A stretch of 40,245 bases of DNA, from positions 1 through 40,245 of the forward strand of contig JAUXUW010000089.1 in assembly GCA_030684635.1 (NCBI GenBank), written 5' to 3'. Numbering within the stretch: the stretch's first letter is position 1; every line of letters begins with the position of its first letter. The translations under genes were made by a program, and so were the position numbers. Below the pieces are notes generated by a model. It ran no database searches and was not told where the DNA came from. It saw only the letters and a list, made by a program, of their open reading frames with translations. This document shows, piece after piece, positions 32,009 through 40,245 of this stretch. The DNA is from Dehalococcoidia bacterium. GTDB taxonomy: Bacteria; Chloroflexota; Dehalococcoidia; UBA2979.

Positions 32009-32863
32009 ATGTCACCCCACCAGCACCGGCTTCGACGCGTCCTGTTCGGGCTCGTCGTTGCCACCACCGGCCTCGCACTCACGGTCGCCTGTGGCTCCGT
32101 GAAGAAGGTCGACCCGAACGCCGTGACGGTCACGGCGACCGACTTCGCGTTCGCCGTCGGCGGCACGTTCACCGCCGGCACAAACGAGATCACGCTCACC
32201 AACAGCGGCCAGCAGACACACCACGGCCAGATCATCCGGCTGGATGACGGCAAGACCATGGTGGACTTCGCCGCGGCGCTCGCCGCCGGCGGCGAGACGC
32301 TCCCTGAGTGGGCGCACTTCGCCGGCGGCCCCGGCGCCGTGGACCCCGGCCAGTCGACCACGCTTTCTGCTTCGATGGAGGCGGGTTCGTACGTGCTCCT
32401 CTGCTTCATCCCGGACATCGCGGACGGCGTACCGCATGTGGCAAAGGGGATGGCAGCCCCGTTCACCGTGGCCGCGGAGCCGGTGAACAAGGCGGAGGCT
32501 CCGGCCTCTAACGTGAAGATCAGCGGCGGTGACTACCTCTTCGAGGCTCCGGCGCAGACCAAGGCCGGCAAGGCCACGATCGCCTTCAAGAACGACGGCG
32601 CCGAGGCGCACGAGGTCGCGATCGTGAAGTTGAATGAGGGCGTCTCAATCCAGGACTACCTCGGCGCCATGATGGCCGAGACCCCGGCCGGCCCGCCGCC
32701 CGGCGTGTTCGTCGGTGGCGTCCAGGGCATCCCCGTCGGCGCGACGCAGACGGCCGTGCTCACGCTTGAGAAGGGCGGCTACGGCCTGCTCTGCTTCTTC
32801 GCGAACGCGGAGGGCGTCCCGCACTTCGCCCTGGGAATGGTCGGCCAGATCAACATCGAGTAA
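32009..32863 (+). CDS. Lipoprotein with two tandem cupredoxin-like domains
   Basis: Lipobox-like LTVAC; two repeats each with H ... YVLLCF/YGLLCF ... GVPH ... GM. Confidence 0.8.
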   Translation: MSPHQHRLRRVLFGLVVATTGLALTVACGSVKKVDPNAVTVTATDFAFAVGGTFTAGTNEITLTNSGQQTHHGQIIRLDDGKTMVDFAAALAAGGETLPEWAHFAGGPGAVDPGQSTTLSASMEAGSYVLLCFIPDIADGVPHVAKGMAAPFTVAAEPVNKAEAPASNVKISGGDYLFEAPAQTKAGKATIAFKNDGAEAHEVAIVKLNEGVSIQDYLGAMMAETPAGPPPGVFVGGVQGIPVGATQTAVLTLEKGGYGLLCFFANAEGVPHFALGMVGQINIE

Positions 32864-32893
32864 CCATCGACGCGTCCGGCCGTCGACAGACGG

Positions 32894-32923
32894 ACAGGCC
32901 CCCGGCGTATGCCAGGGGCCTGT
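32894..32923 (+). terminator. Rho-independent terminator after the cupredoxin-like gene
   Basis: ACAGGCCCC-N12-GGGGCCTGT followed by TTCGTTC. Confidence 0.8.
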
Positions 32924-32945
32924 TTCGTTCGCGAGTGGCCATAAG

Positions 32946-33094
32946 CGGCATATCCGGAAGCCCGGAGTGCGGTAATCGCCCGTCCACGGCAGTTGGATCA
33001 GTTCATCAGCATACTCAGATTGGATATGCCGAAAGTCTACGTTTTCTGCACTTTCATTTCACGATAGTGCTGCAAAGCAGCATATCCTGCACTC
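32946..33094 (+). promoter_or_regulatory. Candidate fic operator region (three GCATATCC sites)
   Basis: CGGCATATCC 32946-32955, inverted GGATATGCCG 33022-33031, GCATATCC 33080-33087, plus TGCTGC-AAA-GCAGCA hairpin 33068-33082; noticeably lower GC than surroundings. Confidence 0.5.
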
Positions 33095-34237
33095 ATGGAG
33101 CCATCCGAGTTCAGTAACCTCGCACCTGGGGCACTCGTCCGCATCGACGGAGGCTATGCGTTCCTGCCCGAGGATCTCCCGCGCCGCATCGACATTGAAC
33201 CTGCTGCATTCATGGCGTTCGACCGAGCCCGCGGTGCCCTCGGGGAGTTCGTCGGGCACGCACGGCTGATCCCCAACGACTTTCTCGTCACCACTCCGTT
33301 GCTCACGATCGAGGCAGTCGAGAGCAATCGGATCGAAGGGACGCATACCGTCATCGCGGATGTCCTGAGACAGCATGCCGCCGGGCCTCCCACGGATCCT
33401 CAGCAGGCAGACCGCAACCTAGAGGTACTCCTGTACCGCGACGCATTGCGGCTCGGGGAAGTATGGCTCTCAAACGGCGGTCGACTGAACCAGGCACTCA
33501 TTCGAGCACTCCACGCTGAGTTGCTTCGTGAAGGGCGAGGGGCAACCGCTTCGCGCGGTCAGTATCGACGGGTCCAGGTCGCGATCGGCGGCCGCACGCC
33601 CGAGCGCGCGCGATTCGTGCCGCCCCCGTACGACCGCGTCCCACCCCTGATGGATGATCTGGAGCGTTTCCTCACGGCGGACATCGACCTGCCACCCCTG
33701 ATGATCTGTGCCCTAGCCCACTACCAGTTCGAGACCATCCATCCGTTCGAAGATGGAAACGGCCGCATCGGACGGCTGCTCATCCCTCTGTACCTCCTCG
33801 CAGCCGAGGCCATCCCAAGGCCCATTCTGTATCTCAGTGCATACCTGGAGGCGCATAGCGATGAGTACTACCAGCGGCTGAAGCGAGTCAGTACCCACGG
33901 TGATTGGACTGGTTGGGTGGTCTTCTTCCTCGAAGCTGTGGCCGCGCAGGCAACGAGCTCGCGAGACATGATCGTGAAGATCCTTGGACTCCGGGACACG
34001 TACCAGGCGCGCGTGCGAAGCGAGACGCGCTCACAGGCGGCACTCGCCGCCATCGATCTCGTGGTGTCGCAGGCGTTCGTCACGATCCCCGAAGTCCAGC
34101 GATACGCGAACTGTAAATACAACACCGCGAAGGCTGCGATCGCAGCGCTGGAGGGACTGGGCGTCCTGCGTCGAATCCCGGGAACCCGTCCAGGTACCTG
34201 GTACTCCGCGGAACTGCTCACCGAGGTCTACGGCTAG
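33095..34237 (+). CDS. Fic family protein (putative AMPylator) with C-terminal winged-helix-like region
   Basis: HPFEDGNGRIGR catalytic motif; N-terminal inhibitory-type SNRIEGT (S/TxxxEG). Confidence 0.95.
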   Translation: MEPSEFSNLAPGALVRIDGGYAFLPEDLPRRIDIEPAAFMAFDRARGALGEFVGHARLIPNDFLVTTPLLTIEAVESNRIEGTHTVIADVLRQHAAGPPTDPQQADRNLEVLLYRDALRLGEVWLSNGGRLNQALIRALHAELLREGRGATASRGQYRRVQVAIGGRTPERARFVPPPYDRVPPLMDDLERFLTADIDLPPLMICALAHYQFETIHPFEDGNGRIGRLLIPLYLLAAEAIPRPILYLSAYLEAHSDEYYQRLKRVSTHGDWTGWVVFFLEAVAAQATSSRDMIVKILGLRDTYQARVRSETRSQAALAAIDLVVSQAFVTIPEVQRYANCKYNTAKAAIAALEGLGVLRRIPGTRPGTWYSAELLTEVYG

Positions 34238-34248
34238 GCCGATCGCCC

Positions 34249-35157
34249 CTACAGCGTCGCCACAGCGGCGCGGAGGTCGATCTGCTGGCGCGCCATCTCC
34301 GCATCGATGCGCTCGCGCGCGGCGGCCGAGGGCGGCACGAGCGGGAGCCGGCACGCACCGACGGCGAGGCCGGCGCGGTTCACGGCGTATTTCACCGGGA
34401 TCGGGTTGGACTCGACGAACAGCGCGCTCACCAGCGGCGCGAGCCGGTGGTGGACCGCCGCGGCGTCCGTGACGCGCCCTTCCAGGAACGCGTCCAGCAT
34501 CTGCCGGATCTGCGTCCCGACCAGGTGCGAGGCGACCGACACCACCCCGTAGCCGCCGAGCGCCATGACCATGGGCGTGTCGGTGTCGTTGCCGGACCAG
34601 ACCCGGAAGCCCTCCGGCGCGTGCGCGATCACCTGGCCGATCTGGCCGAAGTCCTCGCTCGACTCCTTCACGCCGATGATGTTCGGCACCTCCGCCAGCG
34701 TCAGCATGGTGGCGGCGGTCATGTTCACGGCGCTGCGGCCCGGGATGTTGTAGAGCAGGCACGGCAGCGAAGTGGCGTTGGCGATCGTCTGGAAGTGCGC
34801 GATCAGGCCGGCCTGCGGTGGCTTGTTGTAGGCGGGCGTCGTCAGCAGCACGCCGTCCAGCCCGGCCGCCTCCGCCGCCTCCGTCATGCGCACGGACTTC
34901 CTCGTGTCGTTGTTCGTGGCCCCGGCGATGACCGGGACCGAGGGCCCGACCGCGCGCTTCACCGCCGCCCACACCGACACCGTCTCCTCTTCGGAGAGCG
35001 TCGGTGCCTCGCCGGTGGAGCCGGTGGCGACGATGCCCTCCGTCCCGGAGGCGACGAGGGCGCGAGCGAGCAACTGCGCGGCGACGAGGTCCACGCTCCC
35101 GTCCGGGGACATGGGCGTGATCATCGCGGTCAGGAGACGGCCGAACTCGGCGGGCAT
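34249..35157 (-). CDS. dapA: 4-hydroxy-tetrahydrodipicolinate synthase
   Basis: GTEGIVATGSTGEAPTLSEEE, PCLLYNIPGRSAVNM, IIGVKESSEDFGQ. Confidence 0.97.
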   Translation of the reverse strand: MPAEFGRLLTAMITPMSPDGSVDLVAAQLLARALVASGTEGIVATGSTGEAPTLSEEETVSVWAAVKRAVGPSVPVIAGATNNDTRKSVRMTEAAEAAGLDGVLLTTPAYNKPPQAGLIAHFQTIANATSLPCLLYNIPGRSAVNMTAATMLTLAEVPNIIGVKESSEDFGQIGQVIAHAPEGFRVWSGNDTDTPMVMALGGYGVVSVASHLVGTQIRQMLDAFLEGRVTDAAAVHHRLAPLVSALFVESNPIPVKYAVNRAGLAVGACRLPLVPPSAAARERIDAEMARQQIDLRAAVATL

Positions 35158-35259
35158 GGGAGCGATCCTTCGGGGCGAGGCCGCGCCCGAATCAGGGTCG
35201 CGCGGCCGGGAGTGCTCGACGGCAGTGTAGGGGGCGCGTCCCGCTGGCGGGCACGTCCC

Positions 35260-36267
35260 CTAGATCTTGCCGCGCTTGAGCAACTCCTCCGCGATCTGGA
35301 TCGCGTTGGTGGCCGCACCCTTGCGCAAATTGTCCGTCAGGCACCAGAAGGTCACGCCGTGGTCCACCGTGCGGTCGGGGCGCAGCCGGCACACGTACGT
35401 GCGGTCGTCCCCCTCCACCTGCAGCGGGGTCACGTACTGCTGCGGGTCTTCGATGAGGACGATGCCCGGGTGGTTCTTCAACGCCTGGTGCAACTGGGCC
35501 ATGGGGGCCTCGCGCGTGAATTCCACGTGCACCACCTCCGCGTGCGTGATGGCCACCGGCACGCGGACGCAGGTCGCGGCGAACCGTAGGTCCTGCTCGT
35601 GCAGGATCTTGCGGGTCTCGTTCCGCATCTTCAGCTCTTCCTTGGTGTAGTCGTCCTCGTCGAAGTCATCCACCTGCGGGAGGACGTTCATCGCGATCTG
35701 GACGGGGTACACGGTCGGCGGGGGGACCGGCTCGCCACGGCCGATGGCGGCGACCTGCGCGTTCAGTTCGCGCACGGCGGCGGCACCGGTGCCGGAGACG
35801 GCCTGGTAGGTCGCGGCGGTGACGCGGTACAGCGGCGCCACCTGGCGCATTGCGTTCAGCGCCATCGCCAGCGGCGTCGTCGTGCAGTTCGGGATCGAGA
35901 TGATCCCCTGGTGCCAGTCCAGGTCGTCGCCGTTCACCTCCGGGATCACGAGGGGGACCGTCGGGTCCATCCGGAAGGCGGAGCCGTCGTCGATCATGAC
36001 CTTGCCGCGCTCACGCAGCCACGGGCCCCAGCGCTTCGAGACCTCGGAGGAGGCGGAGCAGAAGACCAGGTCGGCGTCTTCCAGCGAGGCCTCGGTCGTC
36101 TCTTCGACGGTGATCGGCTGGCCGCGGTAGTGCAGGACGGTGCCGGCGGAGCGGGAGGAGGCGAGGAGCTTGAGCTTCTTCATCGGGAACTCGCGCTCAG
36201 CGGCGACCCGGAGGAACACGTCCCCCACGGCGCCCGTCGCCCCGATGACGGCTACGGTCGGCTCCAC
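35260..36267 (-). CDS. asd: Aspartate-semialdehyde dehydrogenase
   Basis: VEPTVAVIGATGAVGDVFLRVAAEREFP; IISIPNCTTTPLAMAL; GTG start with GAGGAG upstream (ORF track overextends). Confidence 0.96.
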   Translation of the reverse strand: MEPTVAVIGATGAVGDVFLRVAAEREFPMKKLKLLASSRSAGTVLHYRGQPITVEETTEASLEDADLVFCSASSEVSKRWGPWLRERGKVMIDDGSAFRMDPTVPLVIPEVNGDDLDWHQGIISIPNCTTTPLAMALNAMRQVAPLYRVTAATYQAVSGTGAAAVRELNAQVAAIGRGEPVPPPTVYPVQIAMNVLPQVDDFDEDDYTKEELKMRNETRKILHEQDLRFAATCVRVPVAITHAEVVHVEFTREAPMAQLHQALKNHPGIVLIEDPQQYVTPLQVEGDDRTYVCRLRPDRTVDHGVTFWCLTDNLRKGAATNAIQIAEELLKRGKI

Positions 36268-36319
36268 GATCAGTCTCCTCGATGCGGTGGCGCCACCCTC
36301 GACGCCCCCCGGTGATGAC

Positions 36320-36343
36320 GACGCCGCCCGGTCGGGCGGCGTC
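36320..36343. terminator. Hairpin between vapC and asd
   Basis: GACGCCGCCC-GGTC-GGGCGGCGTC, no U-tract. Confidence 0.4.
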
Positions 36344-36391
36344 CATCGAGTGTACGGCGGAGGCGGGTTTAGGGGGAGGCGGGGGCAAACC

Positions 36392-36784
36392 CTACGGCTC
36401 CTCACGTCTCACGGTTCCGACGCGCTCAATAGCGCGGTCGAACGATGCGACCACGCCGACTCCCGTGCGCTCCGCGCTCGCCACGAGGTAGGCGTCTGCA
36501 AAGTCGAGCCGGTGCTGCTCGTACACCTCGACCGCCCGTTGGAGCAGGTCGGCATCAAGCACGCGGATGGCCGGGAAGGCCAGGACCGCACGCAGGGTCT
36601 CGGCGACCTGTTCGCGCGGTACCTCGTAGAACGACTCCAGGACGTAGGCGACCTCCGCGAGGATGAGGTCGGGAAGCAGTAGCTCGTCGGCCTGTGCGAG
36701 GTAGCGGGTGGCCCGGGCCGCCTGCTCGGGCGGCTCGCCGACGAGATGCCGGATCAGGATGTTCGTGTCGACGAATGCAGTCAC
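36392..36784 (-). CDS. vapC: PIN-domain toxin (VapC-like)
   Basis: MTAFVDTNILIRHLVGEPP...LILAEVAYVLESFY...DFADAYLVASAERTGVGVVASFDRAI. Confidence 0.93.
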   Translation of the reverse strand: MTAFVDTNILIRHLVGEPPEQAARATRYLAQADELLLPDLILAEVAYVLESFYEVPREQVAETLRAVLAFPAIRVLDADLLQRAVEVYEQHRLDFADAYLVASAERTGVGVVASFDRAIERVGTVRREEP

Positions 36785-37029
36785 CGACGGGCGGCTGCTC
36801 GCGCCTGCCGGGTCTGGCGCAGGACCTCAGCCCAGGGGGTGTCACGCTTCGCCGCGGGAACGCTCACCGAGCCGGCGAGGGCCAGGAGGTCCGGTGTCCG
36901 CGCCATCACCGCCCGGTCGCCCTCCACGCGGAAGACCACGCGGTCGCCCTCATGCAGCGACAGCGCCTCGCGCACCGCCCGAGGCAGGGTGATCTGTCCC
37001 TTCGAACTGATCCTCGCCGCGATCTCCAT
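36781..37029 (-). CDS. vapB: AbrB/MazE-type antitoxin (VapB-like)
   Basis: MEIAARISSKGQITLPRAVREALSLHEGDRVVFRVEGDRAVM; 4-nt overlap with vapC. Confidence 0.92.
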   Translation of the reverse strand: MEIAARISSKGQITLPRAVREALSLHEGDRVVFRVEGDRAVMARTPDLLALAGSVSVPAAKRDTPWAEVLRQTRQARAAARR

Positions 37030-37036
37030 GACAGAC

Positions 37037-37062
37037 TCCTTACATATGGATGAATGTAAGGA
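37037..37062. promoter_or_regulatory. Candidate VapBC operator (inverted repeat)
   Basis: TCCTTACAT-N8-ATGTAAGGA, perfect 9-bp arms 8 bp upstream of the vapB start. Confidence 0.7.
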
Positions 37063-37171
37063 TACTACGGGAGGCATTCGTGTGTGTGGAGCGTCGACAC
37101 AGACCGCGACCCGGCCATCCCCGAGTGGTATGGATGCGCTAGTCAACGGAAGACGTGGAGGTGAACTAACG

Positions 37172-37606
37172 ATGGACGCGGCAACCGTCTTCGCATTTGC
37201 ATTCATCGCACTGTTCTTGGTCGTCATGTATTACGCCTGGTGGCGTCCACGCGAAGCGGGTGAGCGAGAGGTGTTCTTCAGGGCGGGGTATGTGGCCGGT
37301 CGAGATCCGTCGCCAGCGCAGGCGACCTGGCGCATGGTTGAAGAGTCCTCCGGCGTGCCTGTGCCTGACGTGATTCGCTGGGCACTCGAGATGGAGTGCG
37401 CTGGTAGTTCGTTCGACCCGGCGCTCGTGATGAGTAACAACGACACACCGGCGCCCGACGCGCAAGTAATGACGAGCGAGCTAAGACTCCGTGGACTTGC
37501 GGGGATGGCCCGCGAGGTGAGCGAGATCGTGAAGCCCGGGGCGGCCGGGGACTGGGATCGCGCACGCAAATGGGTGCGGGAGCGGCAGATCGAGAAACAG
37601 CCCTAG
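37172..37606 (+). CDS. Hypothetical single-pass membrane protein
   Basis: MDAATVFAFAFIALFLVVMYYAWWRPRE... with soluble tail; GGAGGTG upstream. Divergent from vapBC. Confidence 0.65.
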   Translation: MDAATVFAFAFIALFLVVMYYAWWRPREAGEREVFFRAGYVAGRDPSPAQATWRMVEESSGVPVPDVIRWALEMECAGSSFDPALVMSNNDTPAPDAQVMTSELRLRGLAGMAREVSEIVKPGAAGDWDRARKWVRERQIEKQP

Positions 37607-37615
37607 TCGCCCCGC

Positions 37616-38683
37616 TTACCCCTTCAGCAGGTAGAACCGGAAGAAGTCGTGCTCGATCGGGAGCACCTCGACCGAGGTGAACCCGGCGTCCGAGGCGTAC
37701 CGGCGCAGGGTCGGCTCGCGGAAGACGGTGCCGGTGGCAGCGGACGGCTGCTCGGCCATGGAGTTCACCAGGCAGAGCATGCTGCTGAAGCCGTAGAGCA
37801 GCCGTTCCACGTCCGACGCGGGCGCACCGAACTCGGGCGCGACGCGCTCGTCCATCACCAGCACCGAGCCGCCGGGGGCGAGGATGCCGCGCATCGTAGC
37901 CAGCGCCTCGACCGGGCGCGACATGTCGTGCAGCGCCTCGAACACCGTCACCAGGTCGTACTTCCGACCGATCGTCGGGTCGGAGGCGTCCGCGAGGTGG
38001 AAGTGGACGCGGTCGGCGACCCCGGCGTCCGAGGCGTTCTGGCGCGCGAGTTCGATCGAGGGCGCGTCGTAGTCGTAGCCATCGACGGTCACGCCGGGGT
38101 AGGCGCGCGCCATCGCGATGCTGGACCATCCGCCGCCGCAGGCGATGTCCGCGACCGTGGCGCCGGACGCGCGGAGGCGCGCATCGACCTCGGGCAGCGA
38201 GGGCAGCCACTCCTGCCCGAGCAGGTGGATCAAGGCCGGGCGGTTGAAGTCCGCCTGCGCGGTCAGCACGTCCTCGCCGTACTCACCCCACGTGAGACCG
38301 CCGCCGGAGCGGTACGCCTCCGCGATCCCGGGGAGTTGCCGGCCGATGCCGACGAGGTAGCGCGCGAGTGGCGCAACGTAGTTCAGGCTCTCCTGCTGCA
38401 GCAGCACCTCGGCGTGCTCCTCGGGCAGTCCGAAGCGGGGATCGCCGTCGCCCGCGTGGACCTCCAGGATGCCGGTCACGGCCTGCTGCTCCAGCCACTC
38501 GCGTGCGTAGCGCGCGTCGATGCCGGCACGGGTGGCGAAGGCGGCGGGGGTGAGCGGGCCGGTGCGGCTCAGCACGCGGTAGAGGCCAAGCCGCTCACCG
38601 AGGTAGACGGAGAAGAGATCCATCGTCGCCAGCCCGGCCTCAAACACTCGCCCGGCGAACGCGTCACGTCGCGCCTCGTCCAT
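37616..38683 (-). CDS. Class I SAM-dependent methyltransferase with N-terminal HTH-like dimerisation domain
   Basis: VADIACGGGWSSIAMARAYPGVTVDGYDYDAPSIELARQNA; YDLVTVFEALHDMSRPVEALATMRGILAPGGSVLVMDE. Confidence 0.92.
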   Translation of the reverse strand: MDEARRDAFAGRVFEAGLATMDLFSVYLGERLGLYRVLSRTGPLTPAAFATRAGIDARYAREWLEQQAVTGILEVHAGDGDPRFGLPEEHAEVLLQQESLNYVAPLARYLVGIGRQLPGIAEAYRSGGGLTWGEYGEDVLTAQADFNRPALIHLLGQEWLPSLPEVDARLRASGATVADIACGGGWSSIAMARAYPGVTVDGYDYDAPSIELARQNASDAGVADRVHFHLADASDPTIGRKYDLVTVFEALHDMSRPVEALATMRGILAPGGSVLVMDERVAPEFGAPASDVERLLYGFSSMLCLVNSMAEQPSAATGTVFREPTLRRYASDAGFTSVEVLPIEHDFFRFYLLKG

Positions 38684-38717
38684 CCCACCAACCTCCCGCT
38701 GCTGCGTGTTGCTCCTG

Positions 38718-39512
38718 CTAGCCCAGCCCGACCAGGCCCTCCAGGCCGACGACCAGATGGTCGCGCTGCATCACCTCGCGGATCGCGAGGACGACGCCGG
38801 GCATGAAGGAGTCGCGCCCGGTGGAGTCGTGGCGGATCGTCAGCACCTGGCCCGTCCCGCCGAAGATCACCTCCTGCGAGGCGACGAAGCCGGGGAGGCG
38901 GACCGAGTGGATCGGGACGCCGCCCCAGGAGGCGCCGCGCGCACCCTCGATGTGTTCGAGGCTGGGAGTGTTCGTCACGAAGTCGGATCCGCGCGCGTCG
39001 CGCATCAGCCGCGCCGTCGCGAGCGAGGTGCCGGAGGGCGAGTCGACCTTGCGGTCGTGGTGAAGTTCGATAATCTCGGCGCTGTCGAAGTAACGCGCGG
39101 CAATCGTCGCCATGTACATCTGCAGCACGGAGCCGATGGCGAAGTTCGCGGCGTAGACGGAGCCGCGGCCGGCCTCCGCGCAGCCGCGACGCAGCCGCTC
39201 GATCACCTCGGCGTCCACGCCGGAGGTGCCGATCACGAGCCGCACGCCATGTTCGAGCGCGGCGTCCACGAGCGCGGGCGTGAAGGCGGCGTTCGTGAAG
39301 TCGACGACCACGTCCGGCCGGGCGACCTCGAACAGCGTGCCCGGGTCGGCGTGGACGCCGAGCACGGTGCCGCTGGTGAGGCGGTGCTCCGGGTCGGCGG
39401 CGCCCTGCGGTTCCAGCACCCCGACGGCCTGCATGTCCGCCTGCGCCTCCACGGTATCGAGCACCAGCCGGCCCATCTGGCCGGCGCCACTGACGGCTAC
39501 CCGGATCATCAT
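38718..39512 (-). CDS. dapB: 4-hydroxy-tetrahydrodipicolinate reductase-like protein
   Basis: MMIRVAVSGAGQMGRLVLDTVEAQ, VVVDFTNAAFTPALVDAALEHGVRLVIGTSG, IIELHHDRKVDSPSGTS. Confidence 0.95.
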   Translation of the reverse strand: MMIRVAVSGAGQMGRLVLDTVEAQADMQAVGVLEPQGAADPEHRLTSGTVLGVHADPGTLFEVARPDVVVDFTNAAFTPALVDAALEHGVRLVIGTSGVDAEVIERLRRGCAEAGRGSVYAANFAIGSVLQMYMATIAARYFDSAEIIELHHDRKVDSPSGTSLATARLMRDARGSDFVTNTPSLEHIEGARGASWGGVPIHSVRLPGFVASQEVIFGGTGQVLTIRHDSTGRDSFMPGVVLAIREVMQRDHLVVGLEGLVGLG

Positions 39513-40183
39513 TCGCCTCCGTACCGCGACCGCTCCATGAAGAGCGAGTAGTAGAGCGTACGCGCCTCGTTCATCACATCGTCCGCCTCGGTGCCGGGGG
39601 GACGGTGCCGCAGCGCCTTGAACGCCGCATCGAGCGCGGCCATCCGCACCGGCAGCGCATCCCAAGCCTCCGCGCCGCGCAGGTAGTCCTTCATCCCCTT
39701 GGTCAGCGCGTACAGCGCGTGGGTGAAGTCGTACTCCTCGGTCACCGCGTCCACCACGGGCCGCCCCGCCGAGGCGACCCCGGGCCGCTCGAGGTGGAGC
39801 GTGACGGCGATGGGGATGCCGCGAATGCCCTCGCGTAGCCTCTGCTCGAAGCCTTCGGGCGTGTCGAACGAGAGGTCGAGCGAGTGGAAGACGGACTCGC
39901 CGAGGAGCCAGTGGCGGCCGGAGGGCGCGGGCAGGTCGCTGAACAGGCCGTGCCAGCGGAGCGGCATCGCGCGACGGAGCGCGGCGGCGGCCTGCCAGGC
40001 GCCGTCCGGGCCTTCCACCGCGCAGAACGCGTCCACGTCCGCCCAGCCGTCGTGGTCCTCGCCCGTCAGCGACCCGAAGATCGCGACGCGCGACACGGCC
40101 GGGCAACTCGCGAGCGCCTCGATCACGTCGAGGGCGATGCGGCGCGGGGTGGTGCGGTAGGGGAAGAGCGGGTCTTCGTTCAC
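39509..40183 (-). CDS. Nucleotidyltransferase-fold protein
   Basis: VAIFGSLTGEDHDGWADVDAFCAVEG (GSx..DxD motif); TGA overlaps the dapB start. Confidence 0.75.
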   Translation of the reverse strand: MNEDPLFPYRTTPRRIALDVIEALASCPAVSRVAIFGSLTGEDHDGWADVDAFCAVEGPDGAWQAAAALRRAMPLRWHGLFSDLPAPSGRHWLLGESVFHSLDLSFDTPEGFEQRLREGIRGIPIAVTLHLERPGVASAGRPVVDAVTEEYDFTHALYALTKGMKDYLRGAEAWDALPVRMAALDAAFKALRHRPPGTEADDVMNEARTLYYSLFMERSRYGGE

Positions 40184-40245
40184 GGGATGAGCAGGATACT
40201 CGTCGCGCGGGCTGCATCGAAGATCGTGCAGGCAACAGGACGGCC

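Overview
This is a GC-rich, gene-dense bacterial chromosomal segment of about 40 kb. Gene content and protein style suggest Chloroflexota, but that is inference. I support about 41 protein-coding genes. The main blocks are: MoxR / DUF58 / TgpA-like transglutaminase (runs off the left edge); a CIRCE-controlled hrcA-grpE-dnaK-[tyrosine phosphatase]-dnaJ-prmA heat-shock operon; an ECF-like sigma factor translationally coupled to a FabH-like ketosynthase; two M23 peptidases; rho-transaldolase and a pyrG operon; a membrane 'sensor' domain fused to a LuxR HTH; acyl-CoA enzymes; an M16 / APH / hydrolase / CitE-like cluster; purA-CopD-like-mug; a tandem cupredoxin-like lipoprotein; Fic; dapA-asd; VapBC; a methyltransferase; and dapB-nucleotidyltransferase. 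The most interesting signals are: (1) a TgpA-like protein whose whole Cys-His-Asp triad appears replaced by Phe-Trp-Asn; (2) a UlaG/MBL-fold protein that has lost nearly all metal ligands; (3) a membrane-sensor-LuxR one-component regulator; (4) a sigma factor with no canonical in-frame start codon; (5) a stop-to-stop intergenic element built from imperfect inverted copies; (6) inverted-repeat operator candidates at fic and vapBC; and (7) a long hairpin sequestering the enoyl-CoA hydratase Shine-Dalgarno. I saw no rRNA, tRNA, CRISPR array, transposase or prophage. Everything is from reading the sequence; no database search was run.
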